Source: Sphingobacterium corticibacter
GTDB taxonomy: Bacteria > Bacteroidota > Bacteroidia > Sphingobacteriales > Sphingobacteriaceae
Reading direction: 5' to 3'
NCBI RefSeq assembly: GCF_003076635.1
Contig: NZ_QDKG01000004.1
Location: 124,001 to 188,000 of the forward strand
DNA length: 64,000 nucleotides
Below, in pieces: positions 17,927 to 27,321 of this stretch (position 1 is the stretch's first letter; every line of letters begins with the position of its first letter). The notes below the pieces were generated by a model. That model was given only the letters and a program-made list of their open reading frames with translations. It had not been told where the DNA came from and ran no database searches. The position numbers and the translations under genes were made by a program.

Positions 17927-19000
17927 TTGCAAGAAATTCTAGCTCATATCATCCCGCCCATAGCGATATTCCTATTTATCGCTGGCTTTACGTTGTTTGC
18001 CGTATATGCAGAACGCAAAATCGCGGGTTTTGTTCAGGATAGACTTGGGCCAATGGAAACGGGTAAGCATGGATCTTTGCAAACCATTGCTGATATTCTA
18101 AAACTTTTACAAAAAGAATTCATCACACCGACGGTAGCCGATAGGATCTTGTTCGCGCTCGCTCCAATTGTGATTTTTATAGCGGTTTACATTGGTTTCA
18201 GTGTAATACCTTGGGCACCGGGTTTTGCGCCAGCGAATACAAACACGGGCTTATTTTTCATTATGGCTGTGATTTCCATTGATGCACTGGGCATTTTGAT
18301 GGCGGGTTGGGGTTCGAATAATAAATATTCCTTGTTAGGCTCCATACGCGCGATTGCGCAGATGCTATCTTACGAAATTCCAATCGGACTTTCCCTTATC
18401 GCAGTGGTGATGCTGTCGCAAACCTTGAATCTTAACGATATCGCCTTCAATCAAGGTATTTTGGCGACGCAGGATATTAAATTTTTGGGCATTTGGAATG
18501 TGAATGAGATTGGTGGTGTTTTGGCTTGGCATGTTTTTCAAGCGCCCCACCTCCTATTTGTCTACGTTATTTTCTTCATTGCTACTTTGGCCGAATGTAA
18601 TCGTGCGCCTTTCGACATTCCAGAAGCGGAAAGTGAATTAATTGGCGGTTTCCACACGGAGTACGGTGGTATTCGCTTTGCTTTCGTGTTCTTGGCCGAA
18701 TATGCGATGATGTTTTTGGTATCGATGCTAGGCGTCGTGCTTTTTCTAGGCGCATGGAATACGCCGTTGCCCAACATTGGTGCCTTGCAATTGGCGACTT
18801 GGACTACGGGTTTGTATTGGGGTATTTTCTGGACAATCTTTAAATCAACCCTTATAGTGGGCGTCCAAATGTGGATTCGTTGGACGTTACCGCGATTCCG
18901 CGCCGACCAATTGATGAACTTGTGCTGGAAGATTTTAATTCCGGCTGCTTTTGTTGGCATGGCCATTTCGGGATTGTGGCGTATATTGGTGATGGTATAA
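17927..19000 (+). CDS. nuoH: NADH-quinone oxidoreductase subunit H
   Basis: Membrane subunit of respiratory complex I that forms the quinone chamber and connects the hydrophilic arm to the proton-pumping arm. The 357 residues contain YAERKIAGFVQDRLGP near the N-terminus and RAPFDIPEAESELIGG in the quinone-site loop, with about eight membrane segments. The start is apparently TTG at 17927; no in-frame ATG exists between it and the upstream stop at 17891. It is the first gene of a tight run nuoH-I-J-K-L-M-N. Confidence 0.95.
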   Translation: MQEILAHIIPPIAIFLFIAGFTLFAVYAERKIAGFVQDRLGPMETGKHGSLQTIADILKLLQKEFITPTVADRILFALAPIVIFIAVYIGFSVIPWAPGFAPANTNTGLFFIMAVISIDALGILMAGWGSNNKYSLLGSIRAIAQMLSYEIPIGLSLIAVVMLSQTLNLNDIAFNQGILATQDIKFLGIWNVNEIGGVLAWHVFQAPHLLFVYVIFFIATLAECNRAPFDIPEAESELIGGFHTEYGGIRFAFVFLAEYAMMFLVSMLGVVLFLGAWNTPLPNIGALQLATWTTGLYWGIFWTIFKSTLIVGVQMWIRWTLPRFRADQLMNLCWKILIPAAFVGMAISGLWRILVMV

Positions 19001-19008
19001 TTTAAAAT

Positions 19009-19581
19009 GTGCCTGTGATCTTAAAAACTACTCTATATGGATTAAAGACTGCTGTCAAAGGATTACTTCTGACGGTGAGACACTTTTTTGCCGCTGGCAA
19101 AAAAAGAGAAAACCTGGATATCCGCGAAGATGGTTATTTCGATAAACAAGAGGGTACGGTCACCATTCAGTTTCCGAAACAAAAGATTCCTATTCCAGAA
19201 GTTGCGCGCTATCAGTTGGACGTAGAAATGGACGATTGTATTGTCTGCGATCTTTGTGCTAAGGCTTGTCCGGTAGATTGTATTGCCATTGAATCGATCA
19301 AATCGCCGGAGGCGATTGGTAAAACCTCGGATGGCAGCGTAAAAAGATTGTACGCCGAGAAATTTGAGATTGACATGGCCAAATGCATGTACTGTGGATT
19401 ATGTACGGTGGTATGCCCTACGGAATGTATTACCATGACCGATCAATACGACCGCACCACCACCAAATTAACGGATTTGATTTACGGCTTTGGCGAAATG
19501 ACAGATCAAGAGATCGTACAACGAAAGGAAGAATGGACACGTTTTCAAGCTGAGAAGGAGGCGGCAAAATCTAAAAAATAA
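19009..19581 (+). CDS. nuoI: NADH-quinone oxidoreductase subunit I
   Basis: Peripheral subunit carrying clusters N6a and N6b, passing electrons towards NuoB and quinone. The 190 residues have two 4Fe-4S ferredoxin motifs, CIVCDLCAKACPVDC and CMYCGLCTVVCPTEC. The start is GTG at 19009 (a second GTG lies two codons on); the ATG at 19007 is out of frame and runs into a stop after three codons. It overlaps nuoJ by one base (TAATG). Confidence 0.95.
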   Translation: MPVILKTTLYGLKTAVKGLLLTVRHFFAAGKKRENLDIREDGYFDKQEGTVTIQFPKQKIPIPEVARYQLDVEMDDCIVCDLCAKACPVDCIAIESIKSPEAIGKTSDGSVKRLYAEKFEIDMAKCMYCGLCTVVCPTECITMTDQYDRTTTKLTDLIYGFGEMTDQEIVQRKEEWTRFQAEKEAAKSKK

Positions 19582-20126
19582 TGGACTTATTTCTTTTTTA
19601 CGCTTTTGCTTTCTTAGCGATTACCAGCGCCTTGTTGGTCGTGAGTCTCAAAAATACGGCTCGTGCGCTTTTCTTATTTTTTATTGTGCTATTTGCCATG
19701 GCGGGATTGTATCTCTTTGCATTAGCAGATTTTGTCGCTATTACGCAAGTGCTGGTATATGTAGGTGGCGTACTGATTTTGATGATCTTTGCCTTTATGT
19801 TGAGCAACAAAGAATTGTTGAGCGATCTGCAGGATCTTTCCGGATCCTTCATCACATTACCCAACTGGCAATCGCTCGCACTTTCACTCGGCTTTTTGGG
19901 TTTGATGAGCTACGGCATATGGCAGTGGGATCAAGCGTATTCGCCAGCTTGGATGGAACAGAATATAAGAACAGGACAGATTATCCTTTCGCGAGATAAC
20001 AATATCAATCAGCTGGGCATGATGTTCATGTCACGCTATATACTGCCTTTCGAGATTATTTCGATCTTTCTGATGATGACCTTGATCGGTGCAGCGCATA
20101 TTGCCAGGAAGGGGGATGAAGCGTGA
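19581..20126 (+). CDS. nuoJ: NADH-quinone oxidoreductase subunit J
   Basis: Integral membrane subunit of complex I that takes part in coupling quinone reduction to proton movement. The 181 residues form about five membrane helices, including the conserved ITQVLVYVGGVLILMIFAFML helix with the pi-bulge region. It overlaps nuoI by 1 bp and nuoK by 4 bp, showing tight translational coupling. Confidence 0.94.
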   Translation: MDLFLFYAFAFLAITSALLVVSLKNTARALFLFFIVLFAMAGLYLFALADFVAITQVLVYVGGVLILMIFAFMLSNKELLSDLQDLSGSFITLPNWQSLALSLGFLGLMSYGIWQWDQAYSPAWMEQNIRTGQIILSRDNNINQLGMMFMSRYILPFEIISIFLMMTLIGAAHIARKGDEA

Positions 20127-20428
20127 TTCCGATTACACATTTCTTAGTAGTAAGTGCTTGTATCTTCTGCATTGGTTTGTATGCCGTGATCTCCAAACGA
20201 AACGCGATCATGATTTTGGTCGGTATTGAGCTCATGATCAATGCGGCCATTCTCAATTTGGTAGCCTTCGGCCGCTATGATAAAGCGGACTACGGCGGAC
20301 AGGTATTTGCCTTATTTGCGATTGTGCTCGCTGCGGCGGCGGTCGCTGTAGGCTTGTCGATTATACTAATGACCTACCGAAAATATAAAACCATTAATCC
20401 AGACCAAATCACCGATCTGCGCGACTAA
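20123..20428 (+). CDS. nuoK: NADH-quinone oxidoreductase subunit K
   Basis: Small three-helix antiporter-related subunit (101 residues) with the buried glutamate motif LVGIELMINAAILNLVAF and a second acidic site further on, both involved in proton transfer. Starts with GTG at 20123, overlapping the nuoJ stop, and overlaps nuoL by one base. Confidence 0.95.
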   Translation: MIPITHFLVVSACIFCIGLYAVISKRNAIMILVGIELMINAAILNLVAFGRYDKADYGGQVFALFAIVLAAAAVAVGLSIILMTYRKYKTINPDQITDLRD

Positions 20429-22440
20429 TGACGAATTTGCTACACATATCGCCCATATATGCCAGCTTAGCGGTGCTGCTATTTCCATTAGCGGCATTTC
20501 TTTATCAAGCTTTGCGCGGCAAACAAGATCAATCGGGCATCGTAGGTTTGTTAGCTATTCTATTAAGTACCGCAGCAAGTGCCTTTTTCGTCTTTTTCCC
20601 TATTTGGCAACAAGCGCCTGTGGAAGCCTCCGTTTCTTGGTTTACGGTCGGAAAACATACTTTTTCAGCGGGCATTCTGTTGAATAACTTGACGGTGCTG
20701 ATGCAACTGTTGGTCTGTATCATTGCCTTGCCAGTACATATTTATTCTCGCGTATACATGAAAGGTGATCCGGGCATTCACCGTTATTGGATGTATCTCA
20801 GCCTTTTTTGCTTTGCGATGTTGGCGCTTTGCGTAGCCAATAATTTATTATTGATGTACGTATTTTGGGAATTGGTAGGCTTTGCATCTTACCTACTCAT
20901 CGGATTTTGGTTTACCAAGGATGCCGCTGTACAGGCCAACAAAAAGGCATTTATCGTGAACCGAATTGGTGATATCGGCTTCTTAATTGGTATTGCCTTG
21001 GTGTATGCACACATGGGAACGTTAAACTTGTCCGAACTATTTGGCAAGCAAAGCCCCCTTTTTGAACAGATTCCTTTATGGCATACCGAGCGATGGATGA
21101 GCTATGCTGGACTCGCTTTTTTTGTAGGAGCGATGGCCAAATCCGCACAATTCCCATTGCACGTTTGGCTGCCTGATGCGATGGAAGGACCAACTTCGGT
21201 ATCGTCACTTATTCACGCGGCAACAATGGTCGCGGCCGGAGTATTTTTATTGGCTACAGTATTTCCATTGTTCAACGAAAGTATACTTTTAGTCATCGCT
21301 ATTATTGGCACGATTACCGCCCTTACCGCATCGTACTTTGCGCTGGCGCAACAGGATATCAAAAAAGTATTGGCCTTTTCGACCATATCACAGCTTGGAT
21401 TTATGGTGGTTGCCGTCGGAATTGGCGCTTGGAATGCCGCGATCTTCCATTTGGTGACGCATGCCTTTTTTAAATGTTTACTTTTCCTTTGTGCGGGAGC
21501 GATCATTCATGAGATGGCGCATGCGATTCCAGCTGCCGCAAAAGTAGATCCACAAGATATGCGCAACATGGGCGGATTGCGTCGCTTTATGCCATATACA
21601 TTCATCTTAATGGTGATTGCTTCCCTAGCCTTAGCTGGATTCCCCCTCACTTCGGGGTTTTTATCCAAAGATTCGATCATCATCGCGGCTTTCGAATGGG
21701 CGGTCGAGCGTGGCGGTGCTTACCTTATTATTCCGGTTGTATTGGTAGTGGTGAGTTTTCTTACGGCATTTTACATCGGGCGAATGATTTTCAAAGTGTT
21801 TTTTGGAAAACCCAAATTGTGGAGCGATGAAAAGGTTACGGTATTTCATGAAGCGCCGAAAGGGATGTTGATCCCGATGGCTTTTCTTGGCTTGTGTTCG
21901 CTTTTCTTTGTTTTCTCGTTCAATCCAATTTCCCACCAAAACGCCGCCCTGATGCAGGGCTTGACCTTACTGACTGGATTTCAACCGATCGATTCGCTGC
22001 ATATGTTTATTCCCATCGTACTCATTACAGGCTCTGCCATTGGCTGGTGGCTTGGCTACCGCTGGTACGTACAAGGAAAATATCCTTTTCAAGAAAACAA
22101 TGCTTGGGTGCAGCACGTGCAGAAACAAGCTTATATCAACGAATTTTATCAGCTCATCATCGTGCGCAGTACGTTGTATCTTTCACGAGGATTATATTGG
22201 TTTGATCATTATATCGTAGACGGATTGACCAATGGAGCAGCTAGCGTGACACGGGCGATTGGCCGCATTTCAGCATGGATAGATCGTAATCTGGTTGATG
22301 GATTAGTTAATTTAGTAGCACAGACGAGTTATTACGCTGGTCATTTGCTACGCTGGGTGCAAAATGGACGCTTACAAAACTATATGGGTTTTGCGTTTAC
22401 GATGGTTTTATTTGGCATACTTTATTTGGTTTTAAGATAA
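20428..22440 (+). CDS. nuoL: NADH-quinone oxidoreductase subunit L
   Basis: Largest antiporter-like proton-pumping subunit of complex I (670 residues, about 16 helices plus the long lateral helix at the C-terminus). The Mrp-type core is clear: LLMYVFWELVGFASYLLIGFW and LPDAMEGPTSVSSLIHAATM, with later lysine/histidine-containing helices. The C-terminal part, about residues 550-670, is a long amphipathic stretch ending in a membrane helix. Followed one base later by nuoM. Confidence 0.96.
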   Translation: MTNLLHISPIYASLAVLLFPLAAFLYQALRGKQDQSGIVGLLAILLSTAASAFFVFFPIWQQAPVEASVSWFTVGKHTFSAGILLNNLTVLMQLLVCIIALPVHIYSRVYMKGDPGIHRYWMYLSLFCFAMLALCVANNLLLMYVFWELVGFASYLLIGFWFTKDAAVQANKKAFIVNRIGDIGFLIGIALVYAHMGTLNLSELFGKQSPLFEQIPLWHTERWMSYAGLAFFVGAMAKSAQFPLHVWLPDAMEGPTSVSSLIHAATMVAAGVFLLATVFPLFNESILLVIAIIGTITALTASYFALAQQDIKKVLAFSTISQLGFMVVAVGIGAWNAAIFHLVTHAFFKCLLFLCAGAIIHEMAHAIPAAAKVDPQDMRNMGGLRRFMPYTFILMVIASLALAGFPLTSGFLSKDSIIIAAFEWAVERGGAYLIIPVVLVVVSFLTAFYIGRMIFKVFFGKPKLWSDEKVTVFHEAPKGMLIPMAFLGLCSLFFVFSFNPISHQNAALMQGLTLLTGFQPIDSLHMFIPIVLITGSAIGWWLGYRWYVQGKYPFQENNAWVQHVQKQAYINEFYQLIIVRSTLYLSRGLYWFDHYIVDGLTNGAASVTRAIGRISAWIDRNLVDGLVNLVAQTSYYAGHLLRWVQNGRLQNYMGFAFTMVLFGILYLVLR

Positions 22441-22441
22441 C

Positions 22442-24046
22442 ATGGGATTTTTATCTATACTCATATTCCTACCCTTACTCGCGGCATTAGTGATGTTATT
22501 ACTGCCCAAATCTGCGGCAGGGAGTGCGAAATACTTGGCTTTAGCTGCGACAGCTGGGCAACTGCTGCTAACCGGATACCTGTATGTGCATTTTGACACC
22601 GCGCAAGCGGGCATCAATGATGTCAATAGCTTCCAATATGTAGAGCAGTTATCGTGGATTCGTTTGCAGATCGGTGCCGATAAGTTGTTGGAAATTGACT
22701 ATTTCTTAGGATTAGATGGTTTGTCGCTACCCTTGATTGTACTAAGTGCGGTCGTGATGCTGATGGCCATTGGCGCATCGTGGAATATCACGAAAAGTGT
22801 CAAAGGTTATTTTGCTTTGCTGATGCTTTTGAATACGGCAGTGATGGGCGTATTCTGCGCATTGGACTTCTTCCTGTTTTATGTGTTTTATGAGGTGATG
22901 CTCTTGCCACTTTATTTCCTAATCGGAATCTGGGGTGGCGTCAGACGGGAATATGCCGCCGTCAAGTTTTTCATTTATACGCTCTTGGGCTCGGTGTTTA
23001 TGCTATTGGTGATCGTCGGTTTGTATTTCTCGGTAACCAATCCAGCGACAGGTGCGAACACGTTCAACATGTTGCATATGATGAATCCGGCTAATTATGG
23101 GGAGGAATCATTCTTTGGCTGGGTGCGTAATTTTCACGAAATATTTGGCATTCCAGCTCGCTTGATCGGTTTTGCGATTTTATTTATCGCCTTCGCAATC
23201 AAAGTTCCTATTGTACCCTTGCACACTTGGCTTCCCGATGCACACGTAGAGGCTCCTACTCCTGTTTCCATTATATTAGCCGGTATTCTATTGAAAGTTG
23301 GTGGATACGGTATTTTACGCATCTGTATTGGGATATTCCCAGATATGGCAGCGCTCAGCAACTGGTGGCTGGGATTAATCGGCGTGATATCCATTTTGTA
23401 TGGCGCATTTAATGCGTTGGCACAAAAAGATCTTAAACGTTTGATTGCCTACTCTTCCGTTTCACACATGGGTTTTGTGTTGCTGGGTATCGCGACACTG
23501 ACGACCGAAGGTATTTCTGGTGCGATGTTCCAAATGATCAGTCACGGTTTTCTATCGGCCGCCTTATTCTTTTTGGTTGGCGTGATCTATGACCGCGTGC
23601 ATGATCGGAATATCTACAATTTCCGCGGCTTGGCGAGTCATATGCCACGATACACCGTGTTTGTGGCCATTGCTTTTTTCGCTTCGCTAGGTCTTCCGGG
23701 TTTTTCAGCTTTTATTGGCGAAGCCTTTGTCATTATTGGCGCATTTAATAGCGAATCGGTGGGAACGGGACTGCCGCGTTGGATGGCCGTTGGAGGTTCA
23801 ATCGGTATCTTGCTGAGTGCGGTTTATTTCTTATGGACTTTGCAGCGCATGTTTTTCGGACAAACCCGATTTAAAGGTGGTGAGGAGTGGGCGACGGCAT
23901 TGACTGACGTGACCGTACGCGAACAAACCATCTTGTATCCAGCTTTAGCATTGGCTATTATTCTAGGTATCATGCCTTCCTTGGTATTTACACCGCTTAA
24001 TGAAAGTGTGATGCGTCTAGTTTCTGTGGTTTCATCATTTCTATAG
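22442..24046 (+). CDS. nuoM: NADH-quinone oxidoreductase subunit M
   Basis: Antiporter-like proton-pumping subunit (534 residues). Shows FLFYVFYEVMLLPLYFLIG with the key glutamate, and LPDAHVEAPTPVSIILAGILLKVG, the most conserved discontinuous-helix segment of the family. Starts at ATG 22442 and precedes nuoN by 12 bp. Confidence 0.96.
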   Translation: MGFLSILIFLPLLAALVMLLLPKSAAGSAKYLALAATAGQLLLTGYLYVHFDTAQAGINDVNSFQYVEQLSWIRLQIGADKLLEIDYFLGLDGLSLPLIVLSAVVMLMAIGASWNITKSVKGYFALLMLLNTAVMGVFCALDFFLFYVFYEVMLLPLYFLIGIWGGVRREYAAVKFFIYTLLGSVFMLLVIVGLYFSVTNPATGANTFNMLHMMNPANYGEESFFGWVRNFHEIFGIPARLIGFAILFIAFAIKVPIVPLHTWLPDAHVEAPTPVSIILAGILLKVGGYGILRICIGIFPDMAALSNWWLGLIGVISILYGAFNALAQKDLKRLIAYSSVSHMGFVLLGIATLTTEGISGAMFQMISHGFLSAALFFLVGVIYDRVHDRNIYNFRGLASHMPRYTVFVAIAFFASLGLPGFSAFIGEAFVIIGAFNSESVGTGLPRWMAVGGSIGILLSAVYFLWTLQRMFFGQTRFKGGEEWATALTDVTVREQTILYPALALAIILGIMPSLVFTPLNESVMRLVSVVSSFL

Positions 24047-24058
24047 GCCTTCGTAACT

Positions 24059-25564
24059 ATGTATGAATTCGCTCCTCAGATTACGCCTATCATTGATCAC
24101 ATTATCGATTCGGTTCGTTCTTTCCGACCCGAGATCGCGATAAGCATTGCTTTTATAGGCACCATATTCTGCAGCCTTTTTGCTGATCGGTATTGGAAAC
24201 AAGCCTCTTTTAGCGTTTTCCTAATTGGATTACTAGCTGCAGGTTACTTGACGTACACCCAAAACACAGAAAACATACCGGTATTCTTCGACATGCTGCG
24301 TATCGATACTTTTTCTCAGTATGCGCGATTAATCATCCTGTTTGCAGTGACCATTATTGGTCTATACATTCAGCAATATGGAAGTTACCAATTGCCAAAA
24401 AAACGCTTGGGTGACATCTACTCTATTTTGTTAGCCACGACCTTGGGATTGCATTTATTGACTTTGACCACGCATTGGATTATGGCATTTATTGCTGTAG
24501 AAATGGTGTCTATTGGTTCTTACGTACTCGTCGCCTACTTTGCACAAAACAAAAAAGAGTCCGAAGCGGCGATGAAATACGTCTTGTTTGGATCTACTTG
24601 TGCCGCGTTTATGTTGTACGGACTGTCGTTATTGTATGGATTCACCGGTTCATTAGATTTCAGCAGCATCGCGCAGATGAAAGGCTTGATTGCTGCCCCA
24701 ATGGTATTGAGCACCGTAGCGCTGCTTTTCGTCTTTGTAGGCATTGGCTTTAAGTTGGGTTTCGTGCCCTTTCACGTTTGGACGCCCGATGTCTATGAAG
24801 GTGCTCCTACTCCAATTACAGCTTTCTTGGCCACGGTACCAAAGGTCGGTGCCATTGTATTATTTAGTCGACTGATATTAGCGTGGACGGCAAGTCCATT
24901 TTATTTTGGAGAAGTGACTTTGCATTTCTTGTGTTTTGTGGCTATCGTCACGATGCTGATTGGTAATTTGGTTGCATTGCGGCAGCAAAATATCAAACGA
25001 CTTTTAGCCTATTCATCCGTCGGGCATACGGGCTTCCTCTTGTTGGCGGTACTGAGTTACGTACATCATGAGCCCGAAGTGCTGTTCTTTTATTTGGCGA
25101 CCTACACCTTGATGAATTTAGCTGTTTTTGGCTTCATCATGATCTTGGAAAAACAAACCGGATCTGCCTATCTAGCCGATTATGCTGGCTTGGGCAAGCG
25201 CTTTCCCCTCGTGTTCACAGGGCTTACCTTTGCCGGAATATCGCTCGTTGGCCTTCCGCCAACCGCAGGCTTTGTTGGAAAACTATTGGTCTTTACCTCA
25301 ATCTTCGACATCTATCAGACCTTGGATCAATCGCTGTATTTGTATTTATTGATTGTCGGTGTACTGACCTCGGTCATATCTTTATTCTATTATCTCAAGA
25401 TTCCGCTTTACGGTTTTCTTCGGCAAGCATCTTCTGGTACTATAATGGATTTAAGCAACAGGATTTCCTGTCCTATCTATGGAATTGCCCTGTTTTTCAC
25501 AGTGCTGTTACTAGTCTTTGGTCTATTCCCCGATTTGCTATTAGATTTCTTCCGCCTTCCATGA
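24059..25564 (+). CDS. nuoN: NADH-quinone oxidoreductase subunit N
   Basis: Third antiporter-like proton-pumping subunit (501 residues, about 14 helices). Contains FIAVEMVSIGSYVLVAYF and TPDVYEGAPTPITAFLATVPKVG. It is the last gene of the nuoH-N cluster; after it comes a short gap and an unrelated FMN enzyme with its own promoter. Confidence 0.96.
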   Translation: MYEFAPQITPIIDHIIDSVRSFRPEIAISIAFIGTIFCSLFADRYWKQASFSVFLIGLLAAGYLTYTQNTENIPVFFDMLRIDTFSQYARLIILFAVTIIGLYIQQYGSYQLPKKRLGDIYSILLATTLGLHLLTLTTHWIMAFIAVEMVSIGSYVLVAYFAQNKKESEAAMKYVLFGSTCAAFMLYGLSLLYGFTGSLDFSSIAQMKGLIAAPMVLSTVALLFVFVGIGFKLGFVPFHVWTPDVYEGAPTPITAFLATVPKVGAIVLFSRLILAWTASPFYFGEVTLHFLCFVAIVTMLIGNLVALRQQNIKRLLAYSSVGHTGFLLLAVLSYVHHEPEVLFFYLATYTLMNLAVFGFIMILEKQTGSAYLADYAGLGKRFPLVFTGLTFAGISLVGLPPTAGFVGKLLVFTSIFDIYQTLDQSLYLYLLIVGVLTSVISLFYYLKIPLYGFLRQASSGTIMDLSNRISCPIYGIALFFTVLLLVFGLFPDLLLDFFRLP

Positions 25565-25635
25565 TATCAGGTTTATATCGCTGATTTTCTTTCACTCATC
25601 TGGCATTTAGACGATATAATTATCGGTTATAATAG

Positions 25636-25643
25636 TAAATTTG
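25636..25643 (+). promoter_or_regulatory. Putative -7 element for the FMN dehydrogenase gene
   Basis: TAAATTTG matches TAnnTTTG fully and lies 31 nt before the ATG at 25675. Confidence 0.45.
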
Positions 25644-25674
25644 TGCACAGTAAAAATACTCACGCATACAGGCA

Positions 25675-26841
25675 ATGATTAAGAAACCACTTTTCCCATA
25701 CAATCCAAAATATCCTTCTGTAGCCGATTTAAAACGCCGTGCTAAATGGCGTATTCCAAAATTTGCTTTCGACTATCTGCAAGGAGGCTGTAACGAGGAG
25801 CTTAATCTGGAGCGTAATGAGTCGGATTTTGACAATATCTACCTGAAACCGCATTATTTGAAAACCGGCGGCGAGATCGATATGTCCGTCGAGTTATTTG
25901 GTCGTACCTACAGTGCGCCATTTGGTATTTCGCCGATTGGATTGCAAGGATTGATGTGGCCCAATGCGCCAGAAATTTTGGCAAAAGCTGCCGCAAAACA
26001 TGATATTCCATATACGTTGAGCACCGTATCTACTTCGAGTATTGAGCGCATTGCTGAAGTATCGGATGGAAAAGCGTGGTTTCAACTGTATCACCCGACG
26101 GAAGATCGCTTACGCGATGATATTCTCAATCGGTTGAAATCAGTGTCTTGTCCGGTCTTGGTCGTGCTAATCGATGTCCCTTCTTTCGGTTTACGCTACC
26201 GCGAAATTAAAAGTGGCCTATCCATGCCACCAAAGATGAATATCGAAAATATATTCCAAGCGATGATTTGTCCAGAATGGGGAATCAAAACGTTGCAACA
26301 TGGTATTCCATCTTTCGCCACCCTAAAACCTTACATGGAAAAAGGGTTGGATCTTAGCCAGCTTGGTCAATTCATGAACAAAACATTCACCGGCAAGGTG
26401 AATATGGAGAAAGTAAAAGCCATCCGTGACCTGTGGCCTGGACCATTGGTGTTGAAGGGAGTAGCGAGCGAAGAAGATATGGAAGGTGCAATCAGCCTAG
26501 GTGTAGATGGCGTCATTATTTCTAACCACGGCGGTCGTCAGATCGATGCGGGTGAATCTTCGTTGATTTCTCTCATAAAACTAGCTAATAACCCGAAATA
26601 TACAGGTAAAGTAAAAATCATGATGGATGGCGGTATCCGTTCGGGCGTGGATCTAGGAAGAGCGCATGCGGTGGGATCTGAATTTAATTTCATGGGTCGG
26701 CCATTTATGTATGGCGTGGGTGCACTGGGCGACGAAGGAGCGGATCATACCATCAATATGTTCAAAGCGCAACTCTATCAGGTGATGCAACAATTGACCT
26801 TGGAGAAAGTGAGCGATTTCCCGACTAGGCTTATTCGGTAG
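25675..26841 (+). CDS. FMN-dependent alpha-hydroxy-acid dehydrogenase (L-lactate dehydrogenase-like)
   Basis: Member of the FMN-linked 2-hydroxyacid oxidase family (LldD, glycolate oxidase), probably oxidising L-lactate or a related hydroxyacid and feeding electrons to the quinone pool. The 388-residue TIM barrel shows FDYLQGGCNEE, TLSTVSTSSIE, the catalytic histidine segment ISNHGGRQID, and FMN-phosphate loops MMDGGIRSG and GRPFMYG. Substrate cannot be assigned from sequence alone. Confidence 0.88.
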   Translation: MIKKPLFPYNPKYPSVADLKRRAKWRIPKFAFDYLQGGCNEELNLERNESDFDNIYLKPHYLKTGGEIDMSVELFGRTYSAPFGISPIGLQGLMWPNAPEILAKAAAKHDIPYTLSTVSTSSIERIAEVSDGKAWFQLYHPTEDRLRDDILNRLKSVSCPVLVVLIDVPSFGLRYREIKSGLSMPPKMNIENIFQAMICPEWGIKTLQHGIPSFATLKPYMEKGLDLSQLGQFMNKTFTGKVNMEKVKAIRDLWPGPLVLKGVASEEDMEGAISLGVDGVIISNHGGRQIDAGESSLISLIKLANNPKYTGKVKIMMDGGIRSGVDLGRAHAVGSEFNFMGRPFMYGVGALGDEGADHTINMFKAQLYQVMQQLTLEKVSDFPTRLIR

Positions 26842-26860
26842 ACAACCGCATCAGCCTATA

Positions 26861-26889
26861 TTTGTCTGTTCAAAAATTCTGTATCTTTG
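26861..26889 (+). promoter_or_regulatory. Promoter of queD, nearly leaderless
   Basis: TTTG at 26861-26864 and TATCTTTG at 26882-26889, separated by 17 bp, form a good Bacteroidota -33/-7 pair. Only 4 nt separate the -7 element from the queD ATG. Confidence 0.65.
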
Positions 26890-26893
26890 CGGC

Positions 26894-27319
26894 ATGATTA
26901 CAGCAGAGCGATATCACGATATATCTTGTGGCCATAGAGTGGTCGGTCACGAAGGCAAGTGTCGGTTTTTACACGGGCACAATTACCGGATTCACTTTGT
27001 AGTAGCTGGAGAGCAGCTGGATGAAATCGGTCGCGTACTGGATTTCTCGGTGATCAAAGAAAAACTCTGCATGTGGTTGGAGGAACATTATGATCACAAG
27101 TTTCTCATCTGGGAGCAAGATGAGTTGCTACCGCAACTGCAAGTGCTCAGCGGCGAAAGCTTAGTCATCGTGCCATTCAACCCAACTGCTGAAAATATCG
27201 CACAACATCTGGTGGAGGTAGTAGGACCAGCACAATTGGCTGGCACTAATACCAAATTGATTCTTTGTAAGGTCGAGGAAACGGCAAAATGTGCAGCTAC
27301 CTATCGACTTGCTGAATAA
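26894..27319 (+). CDS. queD: 6-carboxy-tetrahydropterin synthase (QueD family)
   Basis: Zinc enzyme converting dihydroneopterin triphosphate to 6-carboxy-5,6,7,8-tetrahydropterin, the second step of queuosine/7-deazaguanine synthesis. The 141 residues carry zinc histidines in CGHRVVGHEGKCRFLHGHNY (with the catalytic Cys), DHKFL, and PTAENIAQHL. Other queuosine genes are not adjacent. It is convergent with uvrB, two bases from its stop. Confidence 0.9.
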   Translation: MITAERYHDISCGHRVVGHEGKCRFLHGHNYRIHFVVAGEQLDEIGRVLDFSVIKEKLCMWLEEHYDHKFLIWEQDELLPQLQVLSGESLVIVPFNPTAENIAQHLVEVVGPAQLAGTNTKLILCKVEETAKCAATYRLAE

Positions 27320-27321
27320 AA

